A DNA stretch of 64,000 nt, taken from positions 1-64,000 of the forward strand of contig NZ_KB906275.1 in assembly GCF_000381265.1 (NCBI RefSeq), given 5' to 3'. This DNA comes from Curvibacter lanceolatus ATCC 14669 (GTDB lineage: Bacteria > Pseudomonadota > Gammaproteobacteria > Burkholderiales > Burkholderiaceae_C). The position numbers and the translations under genes are program-made. Positions 7,693 to 17,186 of the stretch are shown here, piece after piece; position 1 is the first letter of the stretch, and each line of letters starts with the position of its first letter. The notes under the pieces were generated by a model. That model worked only from the letters and a program-made list of their open reading frames with translations, was not told the DNA's origin and did no database searches.

Positions 7693-8856
7693 TCAGTCCG
7701 AACCCAGTTGCAGGCGGCTGGGCTGCCGCTTTTCCACCGCGTTGCGCAGCAGGGCCGCGCTGCGGAACACGCCGTGGGCAAACTTGCCGTAGGGCAAGGT
7801 GGCAAACAAGGCCATCACCGCACCCAGGTGCAGCACCAGCACGCTGGGCAAGGCCGAGGTGGCGCGGGCCAGCAGCAGGCCCAGGCCCGTGGCGGCCACC
7901 AGCCACAGCAGGGCGATGAAGCCCAGGTCCATGGGCTTTTGCGCGGCGTCGCCATGCAGCGGGTGGCGGCGCAGGCGCAGCCAGCCCAGGCCGGTGGTGC
8001 CCGCCAGCAGGGCCAGCCCGCCGCCCACGCCAAACAGCTTGGGCAGGCTGAACCAGCCGTAGGGCGCGGCCTGGCCCAGCCCGTAGTGGTACAGCGTGGC
8101 CAGCGAGGTGGCCGCAAAGCAGGCCATGAAGCCGTAGAAGGTCAGGTGGTGAAAGCGCCGGCGCCAATGGGTGTGGGCGTCATCTTCGTTGTGGCAGCCG
8201 TCGCCGTGGCCGCCGTCCAGGTAGCGCAGGGTCAGGGCCTGTTGGGCAGCCTCCAGGCCGGGGCCGACGCTGGCCGGGGCGCTGCCGGTGCCGGGCCGCA
8301 GCTCGCTCAGAAAGCGCCGCACGCCCAGCCCCAGGGCCAGGGCCGCAAAACAGAACACGGGGGCAAACAAAGACACCAGCAGGTTGTGCGGAAACACGCC
8401 ATAAAAGCCCTGCTCGGGCACCATCCACAGGGTGCCGCGCGCGGCCAGTGCCAGCGCCATGAACAGGGCCAGCCCCAAGGCCAGCGCCACGCACAGGGTC
8501 AAGCCGTTGCGCTGGTACAGGCGCCCCAGGCCGGGCGGCCAGGCGTAGTCGACATAGGTCTGGCCGCGCACCACGGCCATGGCCTGCGGCACGTTGACGG
8601 CAAACTCGTGCGGCGGCGCGTACTGGCAGGCGTGCAGGCAGGCGCCGCAGTTGTGGCACAGGTTGGCCAGAAAGTGCACGTCCACCGGCTCAAAGCTCAG
8701 GCGGCGCGTCATGGCCGGGAAGACGGCACAAAAGCCCTCGCAGTAGCGGCAGGCGTTGCAGATCTGCATCTGGCGGGCCCCCTCAGCCTCGGCCTGTGTG
8801 GGCTCGCCGTTGGCCAGTGCGCGGGCCTGGCGGGTGAGTTCGTCAAGCGTTTGCAT
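7693..8856 (-). CDS. tcuB: Tricarballylate utilization protein TcuB (Fe-S membrane electron carrier)
   Basis: The 387-aa protein has two CxxCxxCxxxC clusters near the N-terminus (C33, C36, C39, C43 and C67, C70, C73, C77), each able to hold a 4Fe-4S centre. About six hydrophobic segments follow from residue 105, with histidines typical of the CitB/TcuB cytochrome-like family. In Salmonella, TcuB reoxidises the flavin of tricarballylate dehydrogenase TcuA and passes electrons to the quinone pool. Its start lies inside the end of tcuA (14-nt overlap), consistent with coupled translation of the two partners. Confidence 0.9.
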   Translation of the reverse strand: MQTLDELTRQARALANGEPTQAEAEGARQMQICNACRYCEGFCAVFPAMTRRLSFEPVDVHFLANLCHNCGACLHACQYAPPHEFAVNVPQAMAVVRGQTYVDYAWPPGLGRLYQRNGLTLCVALALGLALFMALALAARGTLWMVPEQGFYGVFPHNLLVSLFAPVFCFAALALGLGVRRFLSELRPGTGSAPASVGPGLEAAQQALTLRYLDGGHGDGCHNEDDAHTHWRRRFHHLTFYGFMACFAATSLATLYHYGLGQAAPYGWFSLPKLFGVGGGLALLAGTTGLGWLRLRRHPLHGDAAQKPMDLGFIALLWLVAATGLGLLLARATSALPSVLVLHLGAVMALFATLPYGKFAHGVFRSAALLRNAVEKRQPSRLQLGSD

Positions 8857-10270
8857 GGGCGGCCCCTTTCTCGTTTTGCTTTTGTGCCAGGGCGCCCAGG
8901 GCGGCCTGCTGGCCGGCGATGCGCCCGAAGGCGGTGCCGATCGACATGCCCACGCCGGCGGTGTAGCCCTTGCCCAGCACGTTGCCGGCCATCATCTCGC
9001 CGGCCACATACAGGTTGCGGCTGGGCTGGCCGCCAAAGTGGGCGCGGGCCTGCGCGTCCACCTTCAGGCCCAGGTAGGTGAAGGTGATGCCGGGCCGCAG
9101 CGCGTAGCCATAGAAGGGCGGCGTGTCGATGGGCCGGGCCCAGTGGGTTTTGGCGGGGCTCAGGCCCTCGGTGCGGCAGTCGTCCAGCGCGGTGTGGTCA
9201 AAGTGGCCTGGCCGGCAGGCGGCGTTGTAGGCCCCCAGGGTTTGCAGGAAGGTGGCCGGGTCCAGCCCCAGTTGACGGGCCAGGTCTTCCAGCGTGTCGG
9301 CACGTACGCCGGGGAACACCGGTGGCATGAAGCGGCCCACGGCCTTGGCGTCGATGATCGAGTAGCCGATCTGCCCCGGCTGCTGGGCCACCAGGCGGCC
9401 CCAGATGGCGTAGCGCTTGGGCCAGAAGTCTTCGCCCTCGTCATAAAAGCGCTGGCCGAGCTGGTTCACCACCACCCCCAGGCTCACGCAGTCGATGCGG
9501 GTGCAGATGCCGCCGTCGTACAGCGGGGCGCGCGCGTCAATGGCCACGCAGTGCGACTGCGAGGGGTCGCCCACCATGTCGGCGCCCTGCTCGTCTTGCA
9601 GGTGCTTGAGCAGCACGCCGCGGTTGAAACGCGTGCCACGGATCAGAAAGTTGTCGGCCGGCCAGCTGCCGTCGGGGTTCTGGCCCCAGGCCTCGCGCAG
9701 CCATTCGCGGTTCGATTCAAAGCCGCCGGCTGCCAGCACGCAGGCCCGGGCCGTGATGCGCTGGCCGCCCTGCCAGGCGGCCACAAAGCGGCCGTCTTCC
9801 AGCTCCAGCCGCTCCACCGGGGCTTCGTAGCGGATCTGCACGCCCAGCTTCTCGGCGCTGCGGTAGTAGGCGTTCACCAAGGCCTTGCCGCCGCCCATGA
9901 AGAAGGCATTGGTGCGGGCCACGTGCAGCGCCCCCGACAGCGGCGGCTGAAAATGCACGCCATGCGAGCGCATCCAGTCGCGGCAGTTGGATGAGGCGCG
10001 GATGGTCAGGCGCGCCAGCGCCTCGTTGGTGATGCCCCCGGTGACCTTGAGCAGGTCTTGCCAGTACTCTTCTTCAGGGTAGGCGTCGACCAGCACATCC
10101 TGCGGGGCATCGTGCATGCAGCGCAGGTTGCGGGTGTGGGCCGAGTTGCCGCCGCGCCAGGCGCGCGGTGCGGCTTCGAGCAAAAGCACACTGGCCCCTG
10201 CTTCGCGTGCCATCAATGCGGCACACAGGGCGGCGTTGCCGCCACCGATGACCAGGACGTCCAGGTCCAT
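8843..10270 (-). CDS. tcuA: FAD-dependent tricarballylate dehydrogenase TcuA
   Basis: The 475-aa flavoprotein begins with a dinucleotide-binding motif [20 protein letters not shown] and ends with a typical fumarate-reductase/succinate-dehydrogenase flavoprotein C-terminus ([16 protein letters not shown], then [12 protein letters not shown]-like segment). TcuA oxidises tricarballylate to cis-aconitate, which enters the citric acid cycle. Pairing with tcuB and an upstream LysR gene matches the known tcuRABC layout, except that the TcuC permease is absent and a Bug receptor sits downstream. A different polycarboxylate substrate remains possible. Confidence 0.88.
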   Translation of the reverse strand: MDLDVLVIGGGNAALCAALMAREAGASVLLLEAAPRAWRGGNSAHTRNLRCMHDAPQDVLVDAYPEEEYWQDLLKVTGGITNEALARLTIRASSNCRDWMRSHGVHFQPPLSGALHVARTNAFFMGGGKALVNAYYRSAEKLGVQIRYEAPVERLELEDGRFVAAWQGGQRITARACVLAAGGFESNREWLREAWGQNPDGSWPADNFLIRGTRFNRGVLLKHLQDEQGADMVGDPSQSHCVAIDARAPLYDGGICTRIDCVSLGVVVNQLGQRFYDEGEDFWPKRYAIWGRLVAQQPGQIGYSIIDAKAVGRFMPPVFPGVRADTLEDLARQLGLDPATFLQTLGAYNAACRPGHFDHTALDDCRTEGLSPAKTHWARPIDTPPFYGYALRPGITFTYLGLKVDAQARAHFGGQPSRNLYVAGEMMAGNVLGKGYTAGVGMSIGTAFGRIAGQQAALGALAQKQNEKGAAHANA

Positions 10271-10408
10271 GGCTGTCTCCTTGCAAAACGGTCGCTTGCG
10301 CGATGAGTTGCCACTTTAGGAAGACAGCGCCCTGCCGTGCAGGCCCCGGCGGGCATGGGGCCATCAGTTTTTGTGATGGGTGGGGGGGTCTTGAGCTCAA
10401 AAGAGCGC

Positions 10409-11365
10409 TCAAAGCGCCAGTGTGGCGCCCACCCACAGGCCCTGCTGCACCAGTTGGCGCACACAGTCGGCCAGCACCACGCGGGTGGCCAGGGCCACGG
10501 GCGAGAGCTCGTCTTCGGCCAGGCTGCACAGCAGGTTCACGCGGCACACGGCCGGGCCGGTGATGCGCGCCAGCTCAAAGCGCTCGGCCGCATCGGCAAA
10601 GCGGCCCACCGCGGCCCAGGGCTGCAGGGTGGCGCCCAGGCCGGCGTCCACCGCGGCCATCAGCATCGAGAGCGAATCCACCTCCAGCACCACGTTCGGG
10701 CTGACGCGGGCCTGGGCAAAGGCGGTGTCCAGGGTGCTGCGCAGGCCGTGCGGGCCGGTGGGCAGGATCAGGCCGATGTCGCCCAGCTCGGCCAGGCCCA
10801 TCTCGGCGGGCAGGGCCGGGCGGCCGGCCCGGGGGCCGCCGCGGATCAGAAACAGGGCCTCTTCGATCAGGGGCTGGATCTGCCAGCGGCGCCCGCCGGG
10901 GCCGTCGCCATTGGCGTACAGGCGCGAATCGAACAGCACCGCCAGATCGAGCTGGCGGGCATTGAGCATGCCGGCCAGGTGGCCCGACAGGCTCTCGACC
11001 ATGTGCAGGCGCACCTCGGGGTAGCGCTCGCGCATGGCGCGCATCAGGGGCAGGCCCAGCAGCGCCGCCGTGGTGGGGGCCAGGCCCACGCTGACGGTGC
11101 CCGACAGCCGTGCCTGCTGGGCCACGCGCACGGCCTGGTCAGCGTGGCGCAGGGTCAGCTGGGCCTCGCGAAAAAAGGCCAGGCCGGCCTCGGTGGCCTG
11201 CACGCCGCGCGGGCTGCGCTGCAGCAGGCGGGTGCACAGCTCGCCCTCCAGCCGGCTGATCTGCTGGCTCAGGGCCGACTGCACCAGGTTCAGGTCGAGT
11301 GCCGCGCGCCCCATCGAGCCCAGTTCCACCACGCGCACAAAGTAGCGCAGCTGTCTCAATTCCAT
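10409..11365 (-). CDS. tcuR: LysR-family regulator, probably TcuR-like
   Basis: The 318-aa protein has an N-terminal winged helix (MELRQLRYFVRVVELGSM..., helix-turn-helix about residues 18-60) and a LysR co-inducer domain beginning near GTVSVGLAPTTAALLG. It lies 138 bp upstream of tcuA on the same strand and is the natural regulator of the operon, as TcuR is in Salmonella. The family call is firm; the assignment to tcu is from position. Codirectional rather than divergent placement is a little unusual for a LysR regulator. Confidence 0.85.
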   Translation of the reverse strand: MELRQLRYFVRVVELGSMGRAALDLNLVQSALSQQISRLEGELCTRLLQRSPRGVQATEAGLAFFREAQLTLRHADQAVRVAQQARLSGTVSVGLAPTTAALLGLPLMRAMRERYPEVRLHMVESLSGHLAGMLNARQLDLAVLFDSRLYANGDGPGGRRWQIQPLIEEALFLIRGGPRAGRPALPAEMGLAELGDIGLILPTGPHGLRSTLDTAFAQARVSPNVVLEVDSLSMLMAAVDAGLGATLQPWAAVGRFADAAERFELARITGPAVCRVNLLCSLAEDELSPVALATRVVLADCVRQLVQQGLWVGATLAL

Positions 11366-11591
11366 CTTGGGTCTTTCGGTTGGGTGGGCCGGTCGGGCCG
11401 CCGGCTCGGCTGCGAATATAGCGTGTGGGCCAGCCCTGGGGCTGGCGGGGCGGGCCCGCTTGGGTGCGGGTGAATGCGCTGAAGCATGGGCTCAAGAGTG
11501 CGACAGCAAGGGCGCTGTTTTCAGTTACGCTCAAGCCCGCCCGCGGCCCCGCTTGCCGGGGCTTTTTCTCAGACACCACCGCCTGCCCTCC
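11366..11591. other. Divergent intergenic region between the LysR and TetR genes
   Basis: The two regulators are transcribed away from each other, so both promoters should lie here. The frame of the TetR gene is open through this stretch, but its translation lacks any family similarity, so I treat it as non-coding. No clear operator was recognised. Confidence 0.4.
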
Positions 11592-12248
11592 GTGCCAAGC
11601 CAGCCCCCTGCCCCGGCGCCCGAACTGCGCAAATACCGCCCCTCAGCCAAACGCGATGCGCTGCGCGCCGAACTGCGCGACCGCCTGAAGGCCCAGGCCT
11701 GGCAGGTGTTTGCCGAGGTGGGGCTGGACGGGGCCACGGTGGCCGCCATCGTGGCGGGCAGCGGCGCCTCGAACGGCACCTTCTACAACTACTTCGGCAC
11801 CCAGCAGGCCGTGTTTGCAGAGCTGCTGGGCGAGCTGCTGGGCGAGATCCGCAGCGCCACGCGCGAGGCGCGCCAGAGCGAGCCCGAGCTGGTGGGGATG
11901 ATGGTGCAGTCGTTCCGGGCCTTCTTTGAGCTGGTGCTGCAACGGCCCGGGGCCACCGATTTCTGCCTGCGCAACCAGCACCACATCCGCGCCTACCTGC
12001 ATGGCTTTGCCGACACCAATGGCCTGCTGGACGATCTGCGCGCCGACCTGCGCCGCGCCCTGCCCAACAAAGGCCTGAGCGATGGCGAGCTGGCCTTGCT
12101 GGCCTCGGTGGTGGTGGCCATCGGCCTGGAGGCGCTGATGCTGATGAGCCGGGGCGACCCGGTCGATCTGGAGGGGCTGTGCCAGGGCGTGGCCACCTTG
12201 ATTGCCCACGGCGCCAGCCAGTGGCCGGGCTGCCGAACAAATATTTGA
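11592..12248 (+). CDS. TetR/AcrR-family transcriptional regulator
   Basis: From the GTG chosen here the product is 218 aa. The TetR DNA-binding domain is plain: helix-turn-helix GATVAAIVAGSGASNGTFYNYF near residues 40-62, followed by a helical ligand domain. The open frame extends 75 codons upstream to 11367 but that part has no TetR similarity. The GTG gives a normal TetR length, yet it lacks a clear ribosome site, so the start is uncertain. It precedes the GMC/aldehyde dehydrogenase operon by 48 bp on the same strand. A perfect palindrome overlaps its stop codon and is a candidate operator. The likely inducer is the alcohol or aldehyde handled downstream. Confidence 0.85.
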   Translation: MPSQPPAPAPELRKYRPSAKRDALRAELRDRLKAQAWQVFAEVGLDGATVAAIVAGSGASNGTFYNYFGTQQAVFAELLGELLGEIRSATREARQSEPELVGMMVQSFRAFFELVLQRPGATDFCLRNQHHIRAYLHGFADTNGLLDDLRADLRRALPNKGLSDGELALLASVVVAIGLEALMLMSRGDPVDLEGLCQGVATLIAHGASQWPGCRTNI

Positions 12249-12261
12249 CGAATTCGTCAAA
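12244..12261. promoter_or_regulatory. 18-bp perfect palindrome, candidate TetR operator
   Basis: TTTGACGAATTCGTCAAA is a perfect two-fold repeat. It overlaps the tetR stop codon (12246-12248) and lies 36 bp before the GMC start codon. Size, symmetry and place fit an operator for a TetR dimer controlling the downstream pair. No run of T follows, so a terminator is less likely. Confidence 0.6.
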
Positions 12262-12296
12262 AATCCTAAACTGCGCACTCCTACACGGAGACAAAC

Positions 12297-13928
12297 ATGG
12301 CGCAGACCACCCCCAACACCACATCGCTTCAGGCTGACTACATCGTGGTCGGCGCCGGCCCGGCCGGCAGCGCGCTGGCCACCCGGCTGGCCGAAGGCGA
12401 CCCCGCAGCCCAGGTGCTGCTGATCGAAGCCGGGCCGGCCAAGCCCTCGTTTCTGTCGGTGATGCCGGCCGGCCTGGCCCTGCTGGTGCCCAGCCGCAAC
12501 CGCCACAACTACGCCTACCAGACCGTGCCCCAGGCCGGCCTGGGCGGGCGCACGGGCTATGTGCCGCGCGGGCGCGGCCTGGGCGGCTCCAGCCTGATCA
12601 ACGCCATGATCTACGTGCGCGGCCAGCGCGAAGACTACGACGGCTGGGCCGCCCTGGGCTGCCCGGGTTGGGGCTGGTCCGATGTGCTGCCCTTCTTCCG
12701 CCGCAGCGAGGCCAACCAGCGCCCGGGCGGCCTGGACGAGGCCCTGCACGGCCGCCAGGGCCCGCTGGTGGTGAGCGACCTGGCCTCGCCCAGCCCCGTG
12801 AGCCAGGCCTTTGTGGCCGCCGCCCAGGCCTGCGGCCTGCCGGCCAATGCCGACTTCAACGGCGCCCGGCAAGAGGGCGTGGGCCTGTACCAGGTGTTTC
12901 AGCAAGGGGGCCGGCGCCTGGATGCCTCGCGCGCCTACCGGGGCCGGGCCCCGCAGCCCAACCTGCAGGTGCTGGCCGAGGTGCGCGTGAACCGCGTGTG
13001 CTTCGAGGGGCGCCGCGCCACCGGGGTGGAGGTGGCCGACCGCGACGGGGTGCGCGTGCTGACGGCCCGCCGCGAAGTGATCCTGAGCGCCGGGGCCATT
13101 GCCTCGCCCCAGTTGCTGTGCCTGTCGGGCATCGGGCCGGCCGACGAGCTGGCCCGCCTGGGCATCCCCCTGGTGGCCGATGCGCCGCAGGTGGGGCAAA
13201 ACCTGCAAGACCACCTCGACTACTCGCTGAACCTGCGGCTCAACGGCCCGGGCCTGTTCGGCTGGGGGCCGCGGGGCACGCTGCGCTCGCTGGCGGCCCT
13301 GCCGGCCTTCCGCCAGGGCCGTGGATTTTTGACCACCAACGGGGCCGAGGCGGGCGGCTTTGTGCGCAGCTCGCCCCAGTTGGAGCGGCCCGACCTGCAA
13401 CTGCATTTCTGCGTGAGCAATGTGGACGACCACGGCCGCCGCAAGCACCTGGCCACCGGGGTGGCGCTGCATGTGTGCGCACTGCGCCCGCACAGCCGCG
13501 GCTCGGTGCGCCTGGCCAGCGCCAACCCGGCCGACATGCCCTTGATCGACCCGGCCTTTCTGTCGCACCCCGACGACCTGCCGCTGCTGATCCAGGGGGT
13601 GCGCCTGGCGCGGCGCATTCTGCGCAGCCCGCCCTTCGCCGGCCTGGGCGGGCGGCCGATCTATGGCACGCTGGACGACGAGAGCGACGACGCGCTGGCG
13701 GCCCTGATCCGGGCCCAGTCCGACACCATCTACCACCCGGTAGGCACCTGCCGCATGGGCACCGACCCCGCCTCGGTGCTGGACCCGGCCCTGCGGGTGC
13801 GCGGCGTGAGCGGCCTGCGCGTGGCCGACGCCTCCATCATGCCCACCCTGGTCAGCGGCAACACCCAGGCCCCCAGCGCCATGATCGGCGAACGGGCCGC
13901 CGACCTGATCCTGAAAGGCCGGGCATGA
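12297..13928 (+). CDS. GMC-family FAD alcohol dehydrogenase (choline dehydrogenase-like)
   Basis: The 543-aa product has the FAD-binding GAGPAGSALATRL near residue 19-31, GMC signature 1 around PRGRGLGGSSLINAM, signature 2 around ILSAGAIASPQLL, and the catalytic histidine in YHPVGTCRMG with the C-terminal VSGNTQAPSAMIGERAA. Members oxidise primary alcohols (choline, medium-chain alcohols, polyethylene glycol) to aldehydes with a membrane-linked acceptor. The stop overlaps the aldehyde dehydrogenase start by 4 nt, so alcohol-to-acid oxidation in two coupled steps is the likely role. The substrate is not evident; a short SD-like ACGGAG precedes the ATG. Confidence 0.92.
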   Translation: MAQTTPNTTSLQADYIVVGAGPAGSALATRLAEGDPAAQVLLIEAGPAKPSFLSVMPAGLALLVPSRNRHNYAYQTVPQAGLGGRTGYVPRGRGLGGSSLINAMIYVRGQREDYDGWAALGCPGWGWSDVLPFFRRSEANQRPGGLDEALHGRQGPLVVSDLASPSPVSQAFVAAAQACGLPANADFNGARQEGVGLYQVFQQGGRRLDASRAYRGRAPQPNLQVLAEVRVNRVCFEGRRATGVEVADRDGVRVLTARREVILSAGAIASPQLLCLSGIGPADELARLGIPLVADAPQVGQNLQDHLDYSLNLRLNGPGLFGWGPRGTLRSLAALPAFRQGRGFLTTNGAEAGGFVRSSPQLERPDLQLHFCVSNVDDHGRRKHLATGVALHVCALRPHSRGSVRLASANPADMPLIDPAFLSHPDDLPLLIQGVRLARRILRSPPFAGLGGRPIYGTLDDESDDALAALIRAQSDTIYHPVGTCRMGTDPASVLDPALRVRGVSGLRVADASIMPTLVSGNTQAPSAMIGERAADLILKGRA

Positions 13929-15313
13929 CCCTCGACACCTTGTTCATGCGCCAGCACGAGGCCTCGCGGCGCCAGCCGGCCCCCGACCTGCAGGCGCGGC
14001 GCGCCTCGCTGCTGCGGCTGGAGCAACTCGTCAGCCGCAACGCCGAGGCCCTGATCAGCGCCATCGACCATGATTTTGGCGGCCGCTCCCGCACCGAGAC
14101 CGAGCTGCTGGAGATGCTGCCCACACTGCGCGCACTGCGCCACGCGCGGGCCCATGTGGGCCGCTGGATGCGCCCCCGGCGCCAGGCGGTGGAGTGGCTG
14201 TTCCTGCCCGGGCGCAACCAGCTGCGCCACGAGCCCCTGGGCGTGATCGGCATCATGGCGCCCTGGAACTACCCGCTGCTGCTGACGCTGGGGCCGCTGT
14301 GCGACGCCCTGGCGGCGGGCAACCGGGCCTTGCTCAAGCCCTCGGAGCTGACGCCGGCGTTTTCAGACCTGCTGCAGCGGCTCATTGCCGAGGCCTTTGA
14401 CCCGGCCGAGGTGGCCGTGGCCACCGGCGGGGGGGAGGGGGGCCAGGCCTTTGCCAGCCTGCCGTTCGACCACCTGGTGTTCACCGGCTCGACCGCCGTG
14501 GGCCGCAAGGTGATGCAGGCCGCCGCCGCCAACCTGACCCCCGTGACGCTGGAGCTGGGCGGCAAGTCGCCCGCCATCGTGGCCCCTGATCACGCGATCG
14601 ACGCCGCGGCGCGCTCGATCGCCTTCGGCAAGTTCGTCAACGCGGGGCAGACCTGCATCGCCCCCGACTACGCCCTGGTGCCGGCCCACCAGCTGGAGGC
14701 CTTTGCCAACGCCGTGCTGCAACACGCCCGCCGCACCCTGCCCGACCCGGGCCGCAACCCCGACTACAGCGCCATCATCAGCCCCGCCCACCGCGCCCGC
14801 CTGCATGCCCTGCTGGACGAGGCCCGGGCCAGCGGCGCCCGCGTGCTGAGCAGCGCCGAGCTGCCGCGCGACGACCCGCATGTGGCCCCCACCGTGGTGC
14901 TGGCCCCCGGGCAGCACCTGCGGCTGATGCAGGAGGAGATCTTTGGCCCCATCCTGCCCATCGTGCCCTACCAGACCCTGGACGAGGCCCTGGCCCTGGT
15001 GGCCCGCCACGAACGCCCGCTGGCCCTGTACCTGTTCACCCACCAGGGCAGCACGCGCCAGCAGGTGCTGGCCGCGGCCCCCTCGGGCGGCGTGACGCTG
15101 AACGGCACCTTGCTGCACATTGCCCAGCACAGCCTGCCCTTTGGCGGCATCGGCCCCAGCGGCACCGGCGCCTACCACGGCCACGCCGGCTTTCTGCGCT
15201 TCAGCCACGCGCGTGGGGTGCACCAGGTGGGCCCCATCAACCCCTTTGAAACCCTGGGGCCGCCCTGGGGGCGCTTGGCGCGCTGGATGGGGCGCTGGCA
15301 GCGGGGTGGGTGA
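13925..15313 (+). CDS. NAD(P)-dependent aldehyde dehydrogenase (coniferyl aldehyde dehydrogenase-like)
   Basis: Starting at the ATG that overlaps the GMC stop, the product is 462 aa. The open frame runs on upstream for 419 codons, but that part is the antisense-free shadow of the GMC gene. Catalytic residues are C244 in FVNAGQTC and E210 in LELGGKSP, with the cofactor region IMAPWNYPLLL. The missing N-terminal extension and the hydrophobic/basic C-terminal tail (PPWGRLARWMGRW) resemble CalB/fatty aldehyde dehydrogenases of class 3. It should oxidise the aldehyde made by the GMC enzyme to an acid. Confidence 0.92.
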   Translation: MTLDTLFMRQHEASRRQPAPDLQARRASLLRLEQLVSRNAEALISAIDHDFGGRSRTETELLEMLPTLRALRHARAHVGRWMRPRRQAVEWLFLPGRNQLRHEPLGVIGIMAPWNYPLLLTLGPLCDALAAGNRALLKPSELTPAFSDLLQRLIAEAFDPAEVAVATGGGEGGQAFASLPFDHLVFTGSTAVGRKVMQAAAANLTPVTLELGGKSPAIVAPDHAIDAAARSIAFGKFVNAGQTCIAPDYALVPAHQLEAFANAVLQHARRTLPDPGRNPDYSAIISPAHRARLHALLDEARASGARVLSSAELPRDDPHVAPTVVLAPGQHLRLMQEEIFGPILPIVPYQTLDEALALVARHERPLALYLFTHQGSTRQQVLAAAPSGGVTLNGTLLHIAQHSLPFGGIGPSGTGAYHGHAGFLRFSHARGVHQVGPINPFETLGPPWGRLARWMGRWQRGG

Positions 15314-15350
15314 CGGGCACCGACGCGCCCAGCGCCAGGCCACGCGCTGA

Positions 15351-16115
15351 TCAACCCAGCACAAAGCGCTCCAGCAGCGCGGCAAAGGCCTGCGGCTGCT
15401 CCACCGCACTCAGGTGGGCTGCGTTCAGGCTTTGCAGCTGCGCTCCCGGGATGGCTTGCGCGATGGCCTCGGACAAGGCCGGGGGCGTGGCCTCATCGCG
15501 CTCGCCCGCGATGACGAGTGCGGGGCAGGTGATGGTGCGATTGCCTTCGTCCAAGGCGATGTGGGCCACGGCCAGGCAGGCCTCGGCATACGGGGCGGGC
15601 TGGGTGCCGACCAGCACCTGACGCAGGGCCGCCACCCGCTCGCGCCCCAGGCTGTCGGCGCGGAACTCGGGCGTGAACCAGCGCTGCAGGGCGCCGTCGG
15701 CAATCACCTCCATGCCGCGTTCCCGCACGGTGTCGACCCGGGTCTGCCACAGGGCTCTGGCCGCCTCGCCGTACTGGCTGGCCGAGTTCGCAATGCAGAC
15801 CGAACGCACTGTGCCAGGGTGGCGCGCTGCCAGGGCCTGCGCCGTCATGCCCCCCATCGAAAGGCCGACAAAGTGCACCGGCCCGCTGGCGTGCTGCGCG
15901 ATGAACTGCGCCGCATCATCGGCCAGATCGTCCATGCTGAAAGGCCCCGGCAGGGCGGGCGAGCGACCGTGCCCGCGGTGGTCATAGCGCAGCACGGTGA
16001 AGCGCTGTTGCAGGCATTGGGCGAGTTCGTCCCACATCGTCAGGTCGCAACCCAAGGCATGGCTCAGCACGATTTCGGGGCCGCGGCCCTGGCGGACAAA
16101 GTGAAAGGAAGGCAT
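15351..16115 (-). CDS. pcaD: 3-oxoadipate enol-lactonase
   Basis: From the ATG giving MPSFHFVRQG the product is 254 aa, the usual PcaD length; the frame is open 33 codons further upstream but without similarity. It has an alpha/beta-hydrolase fold with the nucleophile S86 in VGLSMGGM, an oxyanion strand LSHALGCDLTMW, an acid in GERDEATPP and a terminal histidine in NAAHLSAVEQP. The enzyme hydrolyses 3-oxoadipate enol-lactone to 3-oxoadipate, the step after CatC. It lies beside catR and the catBCA operon on the opposite strand. Confidence 0.88.
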   Translation of the reverse strand: MPSFHFVRQGRGPEIVLSHALGCDLTMWDELAQCLQQRFTVLRYDHRGHGRSPALPGPFSMDDLADDAAQFIAQHASGPVHFVGLSMGGMTAQALAARHPGTVRSVCIANSASQYGEAARALWQTRVDTVRERGMEVIADGALQRWFTPEFRADSLGRERVAALRQVLVGTQPAPYAEACLAVAHIALDEGNRTITCPALVIAGERDEATPPALSEAIAQAIPGAQLQSLNAAHLSAVEQPQAFAALLERFVLG

Positions 16116-16286
16116 CAAGGAGTGACTGAAGAAAAAGGGGGAAGGGTCATCGGCAAAGGAGGTCGACCATAGCGCCCCTGCGCTGCCGCGACCAATGAAA
16201 TTTGTTGGATCCATTGTTCGAAGCGGTCGTTTGATGCAGCCGCCCCCTGGGGGGCCAAGCCCGCGGGCACGGCGCAGGGCGCCACT

Positions 16287-17165
16287 TCAGGCGATCAGGG
16301 CGGCCCGCAGCAGGACGGCAAACTCGCGCGCGGCCACGCTGCGCGAGGCGGAGCGCCGCCACAGCAGGCCGGCGTGGCGCACCACCTCGGGCGCGGTGAG
16401 CGCCATCGCATGCAGATCAGGCATCTGCAGGGCGGCCCGCTCGGGCACGATGGTGGCCAGGGGGCCGTGCCGGCACACGCCGAGCAAGGCCTCGACCGAC
16501 TCCATTTCGACCCGCACCTGGGGTTCGGCCCCGGCCTGCCTGAATTTCTCGTCGAGCATGCGCCGCGTGGCAAAACTGCGCGGCAGCAGGGCCATGGGCA
16601 ATTGGGCCGCCCGCTTCAGCGTGATGTGCTGGCCCCGGGCTTGCGGAGCGGTCTTGCGCAGCACCACCATCATGCGTTCTTCGAACAGCGGCTCGGTTTC
16701 GATCTCGCCATGGCGGGGGGGGGGAAATGCGATGCCCAGATCCAGCTCACCGCTCATCAATTGGTCCTCGATCGGGCCGGCGCGCAGATCCCGCACCTCG
16801 AGCTGCACCTTGGGGTAGCGCTCGCAGAAAGCGGCCACGGTGGCCGGCAGCACGGTGTTGAGGAAGGTGGGGATGGCGCCAATGGTCAGGCGGCCCGACT
16901 GCAGGCCGCTCAGGTCGGCCAGGGCCATGCGGCCGGCCTCGATCTCCTTGAGGGCACGCGTGGCATAGGCCCTGAATTCAGCCCCCGCCTGCGACAGCTT
17001 CAGGCCTCGCCCGAGGCGGTCGAACAGGGCGGTGTCCAGCTCTTCCTCGAGCTGCCTCAGGCCGTGCGACAGCGTGGACTGGGTGACGAACAGGTTCTGC
17101 GCCGACTGCGTCAGGTGCTCGGTCTGCGCGATGTCGAGAAAGTAACGAAGCTGCCGGATTTCCAT
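16287..17165 (-). CDS. catR: LysR-family regulator of the catechol operon (CatR-like)
   Basis: The 292-aa protein (start MEIRQLRYFLDIAQ; another ATG lies 6 codons upstream) has a LysR helix-turn-helix over residues 17-55 and a co-inducer domain from GRLTIGAIPTFLN. It is divergent from catB with a 127-bp shared promoter region that contains a TCGAT-N3-ATCGA dyad of LysR type. CatR/BenM proteins respond to cis,cis-muconate. The family call is firm and the role follows from position. Confidence 0.85.
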   Translation of the reverse strand: MEIRQLRYFLDIAQTEHLTQSAQNLFVTQSTLSHGLRQLEEELDTALFDRLGRGLKLSQAGAEFRAYATRALKEIEAGRMALADLSGLQSGRLTIGAIPTFLNTVLPATVAAFCERYPKVQLEVRDLRAGPIEDQLMSGELDLGIAFPPPRHGEIETEPLFEERMMVVLRKTAPQARGQHITLKRAAQLPMALLPRSFATRRMLDEKFRQAGAEPQVRVEMESVEALLGVCRHGPLATIVPERAALQMPDLHAMALTAPEVVRHAGLLWRRSASRSVAAREFAVLLRAALIA

Positions 17166-17186
17166 GCCTGTGCCCCAGGTCAATCA

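Noticed and set aside
7177-9081. 634-codon plus-strand frame opposite tcuB and tcuA
   Set aside because: Low-complexity G/Q/A/H-rich translation typical of antisense frames; tcuAB motifs lie on the other strand.
11367-11591. N-terminal extension of the TetR protein
   Set aside because: The 75 extra codons have no TetR similarity and would make the protein unusually long; treated as the promoter region.
11643-13736. 697-codon minus-strand frame opposite the TetR and GMC genes
   Set aside because: Antisense composition and no motif; the GMC signatures on the plus strand are unambiguous.
12668-15313. 881-codon frame read as one protein
   Set aside because: Only the part from the ATG at 13925 resembles aldehyde dehydrogenase; the upstream part is an out-of-frame reading of the GMC gene.
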